Positions 11,887 to 23,188 are shown, counted from the stretch's first letter. The stretch: DNA of 64,000 bases from Adiantum capillus-veneris (GCA_014529385.2 CM043958.1:90667025-90731024); one strand, 5' to 3'. Translations and numbers: made by a program. Notes: generated from the letters alone by a model not told the origin.

Positions 11887-12130
11887 GTGCACTGACCTAT
11901 CTTTTTTTGAAACCATGCTTCTTATGTTCATAGAACAAATCAGTTTTGGCACTGCCAAGGTTCACAATTTTGGGTCAACCATCTCTATCCTTCTCCTGCT
12001 TGTTGGGTGCACTGACCTATCTTTTTTTGAAACCATGCTTCTTATGTTCATAGAACAAATCAGTTTTGGCACTGCCAAGGTTCACAATTTTGGGTCAACC
12101 ATCTCTATCCTTCTCCTGCTTGTTGGGTGC
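11887..12130 (+). repeat. Perfect 120-bp tandem duplication
   Basis: Bases 11,887-12,006 are repeated without a difference at 12,007-12,126, plus four further matching bases. The unit is 40 codons long, so an overlapping open frame (11,879-12,178) carries two identical 40-residue blocks. That frame has no recognised motif and I do not call it a gene. Perfect identity means a very recent event or an assembly duplication. Confidence 0.97.
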
Positions 12131-12275
12131 GCTCTTTACAGTAGTAGGCATCAGAAATGCCGGCAACTCCGGGGATGATGCAGCTCCCTTGGAAGGAGTT
12201 ATAATTGCACTCATCGCACACTCGAACCAGAGTACAGGGGCGCACGTATGAGTCACAAATCACTCACTGACTCCC

Positions 12276-12629
12276 ATGTCTGCTCTGCTGAGAGAGGAGG
12301 GAAAGGATGGAGGCAGTAGTTTGCCTGTGGGATTGAGGGTATTTGAGGAAGCGCTAATTGCAAGGGAGAGCATTCGGCAATTGAATTTTCTTCGTGAGCA
12401 ACGACCTGAGGGTGAGGTCACGGACAGGGGACATTGCAGAGATGGTTGGCCTTTGATAGCGAGTAATGGTGGGACCTGGACAGCGCTATGGCTAGACATT
12501 CCCAGGCTTCCCCTTCGCCGCTTCAGTCTTCTCGTAGAGCAAGCGGATAGTGGCGGCTATGGTGAGCTCTCCTCCGCCTCAGAATCAGTCCATGGCTTCT
12601 CCAATATAGTGATGCCCAGCTGCTTGTGA
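12276..12629 (+). CDS. Unrecognised 117-residue open frame
   Basis: An ATG-started frame beginning MSALLREEGKDGG and ending FSNIVMPSCL. It has mixed composition (charged first half, Leu/Arg/Ser later), no membrane segment and no motif I know. It is GC-richer than its surroundings and lies just upstream of a dense microsatellite zone. I give it low weight, because a minus-strand frame of similar quality overlaps it. Confidence 0.15.
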   Translation: MSALLREEGKDGGSSLPVGLRVFEEALIARESIRQLNFLREQRPEGEVTDRGHCRDGWPLIASNGGTWTALWLDIPRLPLRRFSLLVEQADSGGYGELSSASESVHGFSNIVMPSCL

Positions 12630-12688
12630 TTCATTCTCAGATCAGGATGATGCTTTGCTATGGCTGCTCGTGCCCCGCGTGTGCTGAG

Positions 12689-12689
<1 letters not shown>

Positions 12690-12722
<33 letters not shown>
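12690..12722. repeat. (CT)n microsatellite
   Basis: About 16 CT units immediately before the A-rich left side of the palindrome at 12,771. Confidence 0.95.
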
Positions 12723-12728
<6 letters not shown>

Positions 12729-12770
12729 AAAAAAAAAACTCAACTCTCTCAAAGAGCGTGCGCCTCTCAA

Positions 12771-12964
<194 letters not shown>

Positions 12965-13269
12965 ATGGCACCTTGTCGTCCACACACAACACCCTCGGCA
13001 AGGCAAGCGAGGCTATCAAGGAAGCTATGAGCAAGGTTACGGGTGGAGGTGGGGAAGAGGGTCCCGGTCAAGCCGGTCCACGCAGCTAAATTTTCTATTT
13101 GAAGAAAAAGGAAGGTAGTTGCACCGGGTGGGCTGCGTGCATGATGATGATGAAGTGCAAGACAATTTCTATCCAATCCAAACAGTTTCCCTTTGATGGA
13201 TTGCAATTCACTACAATGTAAAGATGGTTTTGTTAATTCCGAGGATTTTGTACATACGATTTTTAATTC

Positions 13270-13271
<2 letters not shown>

Positions 13272-13357
<86 letters not shown>
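13272..13357 (+). repeat. (GA)n microsatellite upstream of the Gly/His-rich gene
   Basis: About 43 GA units ending roughly 75 bases before the ATG at 13,433. GA tracts in plant leaders can bind GAGA-type (BBR/BPC) factors; a role here is only possible. Confidence 0.97.
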
Positions 13358-13359
<2 letters not shown>

Positions 13360-13432
13360 CCATCACTTGCATTCTGCACCTCTAGCAAGGTATTCACTAG
13401 TCAGTAGCAGTTGATTTTGCCATAGTACTGCA

Positions 13433-13723
13433 ATGGCGAGCTCTTCTTATGTGGCTAGCAATAAGGGTCTGGCACTGCTGCTTCTTGCTGTGCTTTTGGC
13501 GATGGGTGTGGCAAGCCTCGCAAACTCAGGTGGGGACAAGGGCCACTATGGTGGCAAAGGGCAGTGGTGGTTATGATCAGCATGGCGGTCAAGGTGGCAA
13601 GTGCAGCCATAGTGGCAAGGGCGGCTATAACAGCGGCCATGGAGGCGACCAGGGCAAGGGCCATGGGGCAGCAACTACGATAAGGGGCATGGCGATCATG
13701 GTGGCCACGGCCCGCATGCCTAG
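13433..13723 (+). pseudogene. Secreted Gly/His-rich protein gene with two compensating frameshifts
   Basis: The ATG at 13,433 opens a clear signal peptide: MASSSYVASNK, then a Leu/Ala core (LALLLLAVLLAMG), then ASLANS as a likely cleavage region. The mature part is Gly/His/Lys-rich (GGDKGHYGGKG). The frame then hits a TGA at about 13,575. A shifted frame continues the same composition (GSGGYDQHGGQGGKCSHSG, GHGGDQGKGHG). Near 13,670 the original frame resumes (NYDKGHGDHGGHGPHA) and ends at TAG 13,721-13,723. The full span is 97 codons, so a +1 and a -1 change cancel. Glycine-rich secreted proteins are usually wall or defence proteins in plants. It is either a young pseudogene or a real gene with two base errors in the assembly. 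Confidence 0.6.
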
Positions 13724-13823
13724 CTTGCTAGCTTCCACAAGCACCACCTATAAGCACTGGCTAGTCCTCTCTTGTATCTAAACTGCCAGGTCTCTTTAAC
13801 AGGGTTGTGGGTTGAGTAGATTG

Positions 13824-14022
13824 CTCTCTCTCTCTCTCTAGCATAGCAATGTCTGCTCTCTCACAATGCAAGTTTAATGTCTTATCATGTCAACATAGGG
13901 TTCCCTTATGCTGCACAACACTTGAAAAACACCAATTTCAAGTGTTGTGCAGCATAAGGGAACCCTATGTTGACATGATAAGACATTAAACTTGCATTGT
14001 GAGAGAGCAGACATTGCTATGC

Positions 14023-14039
<17 letters not shown>
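13824..14039. repeat. Perfect inverted repeat: 104-bp arms, 8-bp loop
   Basis: Bases 13,824-13,927 are the exact reverse complement of 13,936-14,039, with AACACCAA between. The arms carry complex sequence (for example ATGTCTTATCATGTCAACAT) and end in CT/GA tracts. As RNA this would be a near-perfect 104-bp stem. It encodes nothing recognisable. Possible origins are a MITE-like fold-back, a small-RNA hairpin, or a fold-back artefact. Confidence 0.97.

Positions 14040-14100
<61 letters not shown>
14024..14100 (+). repeat. (GA)n microsatellite
   Basis: About 38 GA units continuing from the right arm of the inverted repeat. Confidence 0.97.
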
Positions 14101-14104
<4 letters not shown>

Positions 14105-14349
14105 TCCACGACGAAGAGGAAGCAGAAGCAGTTGTGGCATAAGATTTCATGACGTTCAAGCACCACAACGGTGGACATAACAAGCATGGAAGAGGCCACA
14201 CCAACCCCATCAGGTGTTCCAACTCAAACATGGTCACTGTCAATTCTAGAAGGTTCGCATTGCAATTGAAAGCACACAAGGCATTGGAATGAAGGACACA
14301 CTAGTAATAGTTTGATGGTCCCTCCAGAGTAGTTGGTATACTACATGCA

Positions 14350-14690
14350 ATGCCTTCACAAAGCAGCCTACACATGGCACTTAAGCAAGCAAAGGATATC
14401 ATTCAAGTTCAAGAGCTACCTATGCATTATGATGGACATGTGGCATTTGAGTTACCATCTTTTGATCTATTTGTGCACGAACTTATGAAAATTGAAACAT
14501 GTGAATCTACCATGAAGAATAAGTTTGCACAAATAGAGTTTTGGAATATGTTTAACAAGATGGTTCCGAGCAAGGATATGACTGTGCATCAATGTGTGTG
14601 TGAACACATTAAAGGAAGAGTATGGCTCTTTTGTTTGAAAATATTTTAATGTGTGTGAACACATTGAAGGAAGAGTATGTCTCTTTGTTT
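14350..14690 (+). other. Unrecognised open frame followed by a short duplication
   Basis: A 99-residue frame (14,350-14,649) starts MPSQSSLHMALKQAKDI and has no motif I recognise. Its last part, containing GTGTGTGAACACATT, is repeated once just downstream (about 14,590-14,640 and 14,645-14,690) with small differences. It may be a transposon gene fragment. I do not assign a product. Confidence 0.25.
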
Positions 14691-14999
14691 GAGACTATTT
14701 GAGATGCAACATGGTTACTTTGCCACACTATACTCTATAGAGTGACTATTGAGATCTTGATCTAACCTTTTTCATTGCTCATGCTCGCTCGGTTTCTTGT
14801 CCGCTCGGAAGTACTCGCTCGAGGATTGGGATTCCTCCTTTTGAAGTAGTTTTCCAATTAGGATTTCCTCCTAGAGCGATAGATTGTTAGAGAGCTTGAA
14901 ATGTTTGGTTGAGTTCCAATCCCCTTTCTGATAATCCCAAAGCGAATCCAAGTTGAGGGAGCTCTTATTGTTAAGACTCCTTGCTATTTCAATCTAGTG

Positions 15000-16070
15000 G
15001 TTATTTAGGCCCAGGCCTTCCACAATGGGACCCCACGGGGACCAATGCCGGGTAGTACCTTTCCAATATCTTAACTCTTCCTTCCACTTGAGTGAGTCCG
15101 TGGCTTTACAACATTTTTCAACAAATTTCCCAGTAAAGCCGCCTACTTGAGCCCTAACTCCGGAAGGGGGGAGATGCCTGTTTTGAATGTTAAGGTTGGA
15201 CCATGAACCTGGGTTGTCCTTATGAATGCTCAAAAAAGATCATTTTCTTGGCCATGTTCTTTAAGGGCAAAGTAGTTAGACAATTGGGATTTTTGAAAAA
15301 AAAAATGTAGGATGCTTGCCAAGATTTATAACTCTTGGATGCTTCGTTATTAAATAAGATCACCCTCTAAAGCTATGAAAAAGAGACTATTTCCATAGTG
15401 ACATCTCCTATAGAACAATGAAGGAGATGACATCCAAAACCTCTTTGAAGCCAATGCAACAAAGATCCACCCACATCATTGTGTTTAACTCATCCTTATA
15501 ACCTACCAAAATCCCAATCCATCATGTAGTACCAGGTCACCAAAACTACATCAAAAAACCCAAACAGGTTGTCCTAAGGTCTAGTAACACTCTCCTATGA
15601 TCAAAACATAATAAACAATGATTTAAGCACTCAAAACTAAAGATTAGGCTTGCAGACGAGTAGTCACAAAACTCGACAAAACTTGAAATGCTTACACTTG
15701 ATTGAAAGAGCAAGGAAAGAGGAACACAATGCAGGTTTTGGAATTGAACAAGGAATACCCAATCATTAGATATGATGATTACAAATCTGAGCTGAGAAGG
15801 CGCTTGAGCGTACGTACAACATAGCTTCTTTTCTTCCAAAAGATAAGCCTCCATTTTCACACTAATGCTATTATCTTTTATACCTAGGGCTTTCTCACTG
15901 GCCAATCTCTAGGCTCACATGGGCGTTTATATATACCATGAAAGAATCACAACTCAGGGAATATATTTGCTACTCTAGAATCAGATTTACACATGGTAGA
16001 ACTACACTGGCTTGGGAAAATAACATAGTCCAAATATATTTAAAATGTGGTTTTTTGGCTAGGTCAAACA
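15000..16070 (-). mobile_element. 3' LTR of element 1 (lower limit uncertain)
   Basis: On the minus strand the sequence after the polypurine tract begins TGTTTGACCTAGCC. A TATA box (TATATATAAA, 15,926-15,935) lies about 135 bases in. Downstream motifs, including TTCCAAAA and TGTGTTCCT before an (A)AGTGTAA block, are shared with the LTR at 22.3-23.1 kb, which indicates related families. The far end of the LTR could not be placed. Confidence 0.55.
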
Positions 16071-16082
16071 CTCCCCCTTCCT
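16071..16082 (-). promoter_or_regulatory. Polypurine tract of element 1
   Basis: AGGAAGGGGGAG on the minus strand, immediately followed by the TGTTTGACC start of the LTR and immediately preceded by the end of the coding relic. This is the expected place for plus-strand priming. Confidence 0.7.
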
Positions 16083-18180
16083 AGCTCATATTGTCCCTTG
16101 ACATGACCATGTGCAATCTTGTCATTGGGCTGTCTTCAAGTTTGTCTCGAAGGCCGGTCTTCAACTTTGAAACTGCTTTATACTTGATGAAGCCTCCCCC
16201 TTCCTTGAGTGATATATATCTACCATGTCCTGGTTGATACGTGAGTTGGTCTCCATTGTCGAGGCAATTTTGCATTTTGTTGTGCATAATCCTTTGCATG
16301 GCTACTTTTGGAAGTGAAGATGGCTATTGGTGATGCATGCCTTTTTTAGAATAGAGCCCCTTTAGGTAGTTGACTTTATGATGGGTCTTGCCTATGGATT
16401 CCACTACAATGCGAGTCCTTTGCAATGTTTCACCAACTCGAAAGGATTGTGTGAGCTTTTTATGACTGTTGTTGATAGCTCTCTTGGTGAAATTTTCATT
16501 GCTTGTCTATTGTTTTATATACCATTCTTTGACTTGACATTGTTTAATGGAGCTTGTTGATGTCCTTGAAGATAAGAGTTTCTCTTGCAAAGCATGTGGA
16601 TACCTATAGCTATTGCTATTATTTTTTGATGATTGATATGGGTAGCAATTTCCTTATTGTAGAGTACCTAATGTAGAAGGAATATATACAAGAGGATAGT
16701 GATGACTGTTTCTAGATTAGGGTCTAAAACCTGGATGACCAAAGGAAACAAACCCAATGGAAAAAAAGTGCCTTTGATATACGATCTTATTGGAGTTGAG
16801 CGGTTGGACTTTAAGTACCTTTTCATGCAAGGTGAGTGCTTGGGAGAAACAAAGAAAGAGAGCCTAATGCAAGTGTCAATTATGGGACACTCTATATGCA
16901 TACGAGAAATTTGTAGCATGCAATGTGAAAGATGGAGTTGATGGGTGCTTCAAGGAATAAATGTAGCACATGTGACATCAAAGGATGTCCCAATAGCTTC
17001 CATGTTCCCAAGAAGAGTTTTCAATGTAGAAGCTTCTCCGCTCATACCTCGTTGTGCTTAGTGCATGAGTGTCTTTTGGAATTCCTCCTTCACTTCACCA
17101 GACTTACAATACATAGACTTTTACTCTTATGCTAAACTATACCAGCATGAGAAACACAACATAAATATGCTCAACTCTTCCTGATTGAGAAATACCTAGA
17201 ATAGCTAAGACTCCTAGACCATAAAGAATATTACTTGAAGCTTTGGGACTAACACCTTGCTCATTTAGTGGCTTAGCGATTCGACTCTGACTCTTATGCC
17301 ATGTTCAAAGGAAAACTTGGACGTTCTTGTTCTAGGGTAAAAACTCAATTCCATAGGTTCTTGATATTTAGTCCTCTTTCATTGTTTTGGTCTTTGGATG
17401 CCACCATTTTGTTCGGTAGGCTGGCATACTTTGGCTCCTCTTGATTTGTTTATTGTATATCAATTCTGGTTTGTGAAAAATGTTCTACGATTGTAGAAAA
17501 GATTGATGGAGTCTTTGTTTTATCTCCCAAGAGAAGCGGTTGTAGATGTTTGTGGGTTCTCTGGGATTGAGTTTCCACTAGCAATTTTGGAACCCACCTT
17601 GTTTATGGCCTTCGTGTGACCGTCTTTTGCCTTTATCCCTTTTTCTCTATGACTTGATGGACACTAGACTTTGAGATCCATATCTACATATTACCGTTGT
17701 AAAAGACTTGCTTTTGTAGTAAAAGAAGAGGTATCTATTTGGAGGTTGTATCACCCTCAGTTGTGACTTGCTTCTATTGGCTCTTGGTTGTGACTTATTG
17801 CCTTCATAAAATCCTTGTGGTTCAAGTAGCTTGATTGGAATCATCCATTGCTTCACGTGTAGCTTGGTAGAAGTCTGACTTTGGTACCCAGACTTGCCAC
17901 ATTGCTTACTTCCTTGAAGGTCTTTTCTTCTGCCTTTTGTGGTTTTTCTTTCTCTTGATTGGGGCATTTGTCTTTTGTTGATAGCTTGACTTCTCTTTGT
18001 AGAACTTTCTTCTTGAGGTGAGTCGGTCTAGGTTGTTACCGTAGGCTTTTTGGCCCAAAAATTAGTGTTACCTTGAAAGTATCCTTGAGCAGTAATTGAC
18101 TCATTGGATGCTACCCACACTATTACCTTTGATTTTTAAGGTTGAACTTGTGAGTGGTGTATCCAAACTAGATCTTTGAC
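16083..18180 (-). pseudogene. Element 1: C-terminal polyprotein part with WIPK-type repeats
   Basis: The relic is read in several frames. Near 18,050-18,120 it contains VWVASNESITAQGYFQGN. Near 17,830-17,870 it has WMIPIKLLEPQGFYEGN. The end just before the polypurine tract (16,085-16,250) contains GDQLTYQPGHGRYISLKEGG. The pattern W-(I/V)-x-x...(A/P)QG(F/Y)(F/Y)xGN also occurs near 31.5 kb (host), and near 61.5 kb (D); related W-(I/V)-P-K units occur near 39.3 kb (C). I know no named domain with this pattern. Stops and frameshifts are many. Confidence 0.5.
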
Positions 18181-18498
18181 TTTGATGTGCTGCTTGGATA
18201 TTAACACTTGGGTAATTCTTTTGGCTTCTTCTGGAGGCTTTTTTGTGATGGAAACTTTGTTTGATAAGTCTTTTGCTTAGGTTTCCATTGCATTGTCAAT
18301 GGTTTGGCTTTTGATGTAGAGGCTGCATAGGAATTTTGATGGAGCTTCGTTGAAAATAAAGTCGACTTGCGAGGTTAATTTGCTTCAATGTTTACTTTAA
18401 CTTTACCTCTTTATGCAATGGTTGGTTGTTTCTTTTGTTCATGGATTTGAGATGCTTCTGAGACTATTGATGTTGTTGTTGTTGTTGGAAGAAGATAT

Positions 18499-19285
18499 TC
18501 ATACAACTTTTGTTAGGACCAGCCTATCTTTGATGTGATGGGAGTCAATTACGTAGAAAGTGTCCTTGAACTCCCTAATACTCAACTTGAGTACGACTTC
18601 TACCACACCAAAGCTAAGGATTGGCATTTTAGAGCTTGTGTACACTATTTCTTCTAGCTCTTTCATTGGTGGCTTTTCCATTTTTATCTATGTGCCATAA
18701 GTTGAATTTGATCACTATAGGAGACAATCCATCTTTTGAATTCTCCACGTTCTTCTCGTGATCTTGAGTTTGTTGAACATCTGATGAGGAACTTGGAAAC
18801 AATGCTTTTCCATCTGCTTTTAGTTGTTCACTTTCTAGAGTCAGCTTCTTTGCAAAAACTATTGTTGATTCTTTGGGTATGTCAATCATGACATATTCTT
18901 GTCATGGCTTTCCTTCCTTCATCTATGCTTGTGCATCATGACTCATGACACAAGCATCAGTCTTACATTTTTTGCTTTTATGCTCACAATTTTCATTAGA
19001 TTTCTTCAACACCTTTATCATAAAATAGGTAACTATGTCGTAGCGATCCTCACCACAAAACTTTGTGGGTGTTGTTTCATTTATGTACACATCTAGAGTA
19101 GCCAAGATTTGGTCCCAAACAGAAGGTTCAAACGAATATTTTGAAGATGGTTCCCCGATGTAATCTTTGTTCTCTATTGGTCTCTCTAGATCACAATCTT
19201 CCCTTAACAAACTCTCACAGTCAGAAGCTCCACACATCCAAATATATTCTTTTGTCTGTAAACCATGCCGGTATCTCTTTCTCAT
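18499..19285 (-). pseudogene. Element 1: linker domain with WMCGAS motif and retropepsin-like half
   Basis: At the 5' side (19,285-18,923) the frame reads EYIWMCGASDCESL, then LERPIENKDYIGEP, then QILATLDVYINE and KFCGEDRYDIV. The same blocks in the same order occur in element C (40.9-41.2 kb), so this is a conserved polyprotein linker. After frame changes, 18,681-18,499 gives FGVVEVVLKLSIREFKDTFY followed by VID and LVL. That resembles the second half of a Ty3/gypsy protease, though the DTG/DSG active site is not visible. The WIPK part follows downstream. Confidence 0.5.
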
Positions 19286-19424
19286 TGACTGTAGTTGAGC
19301 AAAATTTCTCTAGCCAAAGAATGGTTAGCCCAAGCCTTAACAAATGCACAAAATAAAACTGGGATAAACTAGAATAACGGCCATGAATTTCTTGTTCTTC
19401 TTGTATGATTGCTACATTTGTTTG

Positions 19425-19480
19425 TTGCTCCCAACAATCCTATGCAAAGTGTCCACTTTTGCCACCATCGATGACAAATG
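19425..19480 (-). pseudogene. Element 1: decayed zinc knuckle
   Basis: The minus strand reads FVIDGGKSGHFA, a stop, then DCWEQ. The GKSGHFAxDC core matches the CCHC knuckle of gag (C-x2-C-G-x2-GH-x4-C) with the first cysteines lost and one stop. Its place upstream of the linker fits. Confidence 0.4.
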
Positions 19481-19555
19481 ATGTGACCCCTTCATTTGCC
19501 TTCTCCTTGTCCTTGTCCACAAACTATGTTATTTTGAACTCCTCTATTGAACAAT

Positions 19556-20400
19556 ACTCTCTCTCTCTCTCTCTGGCCAGTGCTTCTTCTGGCTCCGGTC
19601 GGTGCTTTGAATCAAACTCTAGGAGTGCTGCTTCAACGTCTACAAGTTTCTTGTCTAGATTTTGTAATGTGGTGACGATGGCAATTTTTTACTCCATGAG
19701 GTAGTCTTACTAGGTCACGTTCGACTCAAGCAATAAACCTCTTACAATGAGCGTGTGTGTTTCAAATGCTAAGGAACTTTTTGTGCACTGAGCTATAATG
19801 ACGGTGTCACAAAGCCATACACAACCACTAGGCTGAATAGAAGAATTTATACAATCCAATGGCTATTATTTTTTTTCCCCTTTTAAAAAAAATATTTTTT
19901 TAAAACACAAATAAATATATGTGAACAATCACTGAGAATTTTGCATTTCTTCACAAGGGACCACTACTTTGCTCAACTTTTTGGAGCTTTGAGGCAAGTT
20001 GACGGTAGTTGCACAATGTGGAATTCGCAAGCACTCAGCAATTTGCCTTGCATCAATTGGTTGGGGGAGCTGGTGTTCATGTGTTTTGCAAGTGATTACA
20101 ACAACCAACTGACGCAAAGTGTGGCGGGGATGATTTGAGGTCTAGGGGACCAGCTGCCTTGACAAATTGCCAAAAAGTTGCCAAGGTATCGACGTTGGCC
20201 AAAAGCTAAAAAAGCGATGATTCGAAGGTTTTTTTTTTTGCCACGCTATTAAGACCAGAAAAAAGGTGAGGTTGCTTGTAGAGTGACTCAGCATGGAAAT
20301 TATACCGCTCTCAGTTGTGCTGGTCTAGGCGAGATGGGCCCGCCTTGCCTTGTTGGCTTTGATTTCATGGTGCCAGCTATAAATTTTGTGGACTCAAACA
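19556..20400. other. Mixed sequence with no clear feature
   Basis: A short (CT)n tract at 19,556-19,573, then a T/A-run region near 19,865-19,920. Nothing coding is convincing. It separates the zinc-knuckle remnant of element 1 from the inserted plus-strand ORF-X fragment. Confidence 0.4.
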
Positions 20401-20420
20401 AAGCAAAGTAGACGGACGAA

Positions 20421-20745
20421 CCATGGATGGCCTTTCTTAAAGACAATCAAGGGCTCTACTATGATTTGTCAGATCAGCCACTAGATGAAGTGCTCTATGG
20501 TTTCTATGGTAGAGTGATGTTCTTACCCTTCTATTACATGCAGACATTTGAGGAGTCATTCTACACAGTGTTCTTCAATTTCAGATCCAAGATCTTTGGC
20601 CCGTGGTGGTAAATCTTCTAGCAAGGTTTATGTTTACACAAAAATGGAGCTCAAAACTCCATTTGACTTGCAGTTCCTGGTTGAAGTAGATAAAAAACTT
20701 TGGATAAAGTATCGTGATGCTCTTGAAGCCCTTAAGAAGCAATGA
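20421..20745 (+). pseudogene. ORF-X C-terminal fragment, plus strand
   Basis: The first frame reads WMAFLKDNQGLYYDL, then EVLYGFYGRVMFLPFYYMQ, then TFEESFYTVFF and KIFGPWW. After a shift it continues FLVEVDKKLWIKYRDALEAL. The block matches the C-terminal domain of ORF-X at 23.2-23.5 kb (GFYERVIFLPSHYMQTF) and 32.6-32.7 kb (ALYQRIMFFPSYHLQAFEEA). It is the third copy in the window and the only one on the plus strand. Only this terminal part is present. Confidence 0.65.
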
Positions 20746-20785
20746 CAAGCCAGCAAGCCGGAACACTACCCAATTCCTGGAGGAT

Positions 20786-21250
20786 GTAATTTTTCATTTT
20801 TGATCACTCTGGACACCCACATCCCTAAGCCATTGTAATTCTTTTGATCCCAAAATTATTTTGTAACTATTGTGTGATTATTAGCCAGACAGAGTGGGGC
20901 TACGTGCTTCCCAAGCAATCTTAGGTTGTTGAGAGTTATAACTTTTTGCTCACTTTTGAACCTTTGGCTAAGGTATAAAAGCCATTTTTAAAAAAAACCT
21001 AAAGGAGACTTTTTGGATAATAAGCATTATGACTGACTCGCAGAGCACTGAGTAATCTCCTTCTTCTTTCTCAAGATGTATGCTCATAAATCCCTTGTGA
21101 AGTGTCCGTTTGAAGTGCCAATTGCTTCATTGAATTCATAGGTGAAAGCTCTTTGCGACATTATGTTTTTCTCACGGTAAAAATTTATTTTTGTTGTTGC
21201 TCGCCTACTCCTTCATCTATTTATAACTCTAGATTTACATATCAAAACTG
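20786..21250 (+). mobile_element. Possible LTR following the ORF-X fragment
   Basis: A TATA box (GGTATAAAAG, 20,972-20,980) lies about 185 bases after the ORF-X end. The segment also has CTGGACACCC near 20,810, resembling the TGGACACA found soon after the LTR start at 23.1 and 32.5 kb. The polypurine tract is weak (CTGGAGGATG), so the call rests on position and these two motifs. Confidence 0.3.
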
Positions 21251-21945
21251 CATTTTATGCATTGGAGGGGTGTAGTTGCTTTATTGCTAAGCTCTAGGAT
21301 GTATTAGGGGTTGAAAACGGTTAGGTCAAATCTGCCATGTAGATGATAAGCGTGATTTGGCAAGTGAAAAAAAGGGGGATTTAAGGGTTCAAGCATGTGT
21401 CTTTAGATGTTGTAAGCCCGTCCTATAAGTTTCATCTCGATTAGATTCCATTTGCTCAATGAACTGATGAGATTTGTATGTGGTGTCATAGATATCATTT
21501 GCTACCTGACATGCAGTTGAGTGTAGCTTTGAAATAGATAGGGATTGATGAGTGTGTTTTTTGAGAGATTGACAACCTTTTGTAGCCTCCATGCACTAGT
21601 CAAGCCAACTCCGTCCCATGGTATGATATTTATGTTTGTGGTTCTCACTGTCACTACAATAAGATAGCGAGGCTTGGCATTCGGAGATCCCCACATGTAC
21701 ACAAACTTGGATGAATTTCCATTAAGAAATGGGCCTCTTTTAACCCAGGCTATATACTAGTACACTGCATGTGGGTTTTATACCCCTTTCTTTCCTTCAC
21801 TCTCCATCAAACTCACCACAATCTTCAACATTGGCCATGCCTCTTCTACCTCTGGTTCCATAAATTGTGATCTTGTATCATCAGTGGTGTTGGCCACTAC
21901 CCTTGTATCCAATGGTGTTTCTATCTCTGGTTTCATGTGGTCATT
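21250..21945. other. Unassigned stretch
   Basis: I see no convincing gene. Minus-strand open frames at 21,389-21,702 are short and have no recognised motif. Confidence 0.4.
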
Positions 21946-21949
21946 TGTT

Positions 21950-22325
21950 TTAGTCTCTTTGTGCTCAATTTCCTTGTCCTTTTGTGGATTAACACTTCTT
22001 TTTTAGGGATGTTTAGTTTCTCTAACTCCTTTAGAGAATGAGCAATCTCTATGAGTCGTTTGTACATTTCTAGTCTCTGTTTTTCAACTTCTGGGTGTAG
22101 ATATGTCAACCATCTCTGTTACACTGTTTGATTGATTTTCAGTCTAGCCTTGTTATCTTTTAATAGAGCCTCTAAAGGCTCAAAAAATTTATCTACCAAG
22201 ATTAAATCTCTGGATGATATTTTGGATAACACCGCTCCTTTTGTTGGATTCTTGTTTTGTCTGCAACATAGCTTTTTGTACCAACATAATGTCAATATGC
22301 AAAGAAGCGACTTGGGATGGGGCAT
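21950..22325 (-). pseudogene. Element 1: gag-side fragment related to element C
   Basis: The minus strand gives VDKFFEPLEALLKDNKARLK, then NQT, a stop, and QRWLTYLHPEVEKQRLEMYK. Element C at 42.4-42.6 kb has LDALLKAYEARLKKNQT and QRWMTYPYAEIEKQRLEMCR. The match of spacing and residues shows that both come from the same gag-pro region. It lies about 2.5 kb from the rest of element 1. Confidence 0.55.
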
Positions 22326-22329
22326 GGAG

Positions 22330-23134
22330 ACTTAATGAGAGTGTCAATCTCACCAAAGTGAACTCGGAGGGATATTTATACTATGACAAAAGAAAAACAT
22401 CCACTTCCTACTCAGAAAAATCAGTCTATGTCCAATCTCACCGCTCTAGGTCATCACGCCTTTTCGGCATCCACGAATTCGGAATGCAACGGAACTTAAG
22501 GAGAGGTATTACAACACCTAAGGGTACAATTCTACCAAGTTTTGTAGTCATCTGGGAAGGTACATAAATCACGATCCATCACAAAAAATGTGCACAAAAC
22601 TGAAACAGAACTACACGGAAAGGTCCCCCTTAAGAATAGAAACACTTATCCAAGGTCAAAACATCAAAAAACAACCATTTAAGACCTCAAATCAATGCAT
22701 TTAGCTCACAAACAAGATATCACAAACCACAAGAAAATCGAGAATGATTACACTTAGATTGTAGAGCAAGAGACAAGGAACACAATGTGCTATTTTGGAA
22801 TTGAATTTTGATTACCAGACAAGGAGAAAAGCGGATTACAAGTTGCAGCAGCAAGAAGCTCTCACAGTAGACGTCCGATCCATCTTCAAGCTAATATTAA
22901 TGTGTTATTCAAAACTAAGGGTTTTGACTTAAGAGCTAAGGGGACTTTCCCACGGCTATTCGGCCACTTACAAGGGATGTAGACTCAGAGAGGCTAAGAG
23001 GGCATGACAAAATATATTACAACTGGGAATCCTTATTAGCAGAATTACACTGCTTCCTTTGAAATAATGAGCGAGTACAACAAGGTTTGGTGTACATCTG
23101 CCTTTTATGTTCAGTCCGCTGTGTCCACCAAACA
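22330..23134 (-). mobile_element. 3' LTR of element 2 (lower limit approximate)
   Basis: Begins TGTTTGGTGGACACAG on the minus strand, right after a polypurine tract. A TATA-like TATAAATATC lies at 22,371-22,380. It contains a decayed copy of the family palindrome (ACATAAATCACGATCCATCA, 22,562-22,581). It shares motifs with the LTR of element 1. Confidence 0.55.
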
Positions 23135-23150
23135 TTCCTCCCTTCCTATT
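23135..23150 (-). promoter_or_regulatory. Polypurine tract of element 2
   Basis: AATAGGAAGGGAGGAA on the minus strand, between the ORF-X stop (23,189) and the LTR start TGTTTGG. Confidence 0.7.
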
Positions 23151-23188
23151 CATTGCACGTCCTCGTGCAATCTGTCTTTGACTATCTT

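Noticed and set aside
15546-15905. 119-residue minus-strand frame in the element 1 LTR
   Set aside because: It lies inside a segment that behaves as LTR sequence (after the polypurine tract and TATA box), and its composition fits chance translation.
16699-16941. 80-residue plus-strand frame (starts MMTVSRLGSKTW)
   Set aside because: It is antisense to the element 1 relic, with no recognisable motif and no promoter or repeat support.
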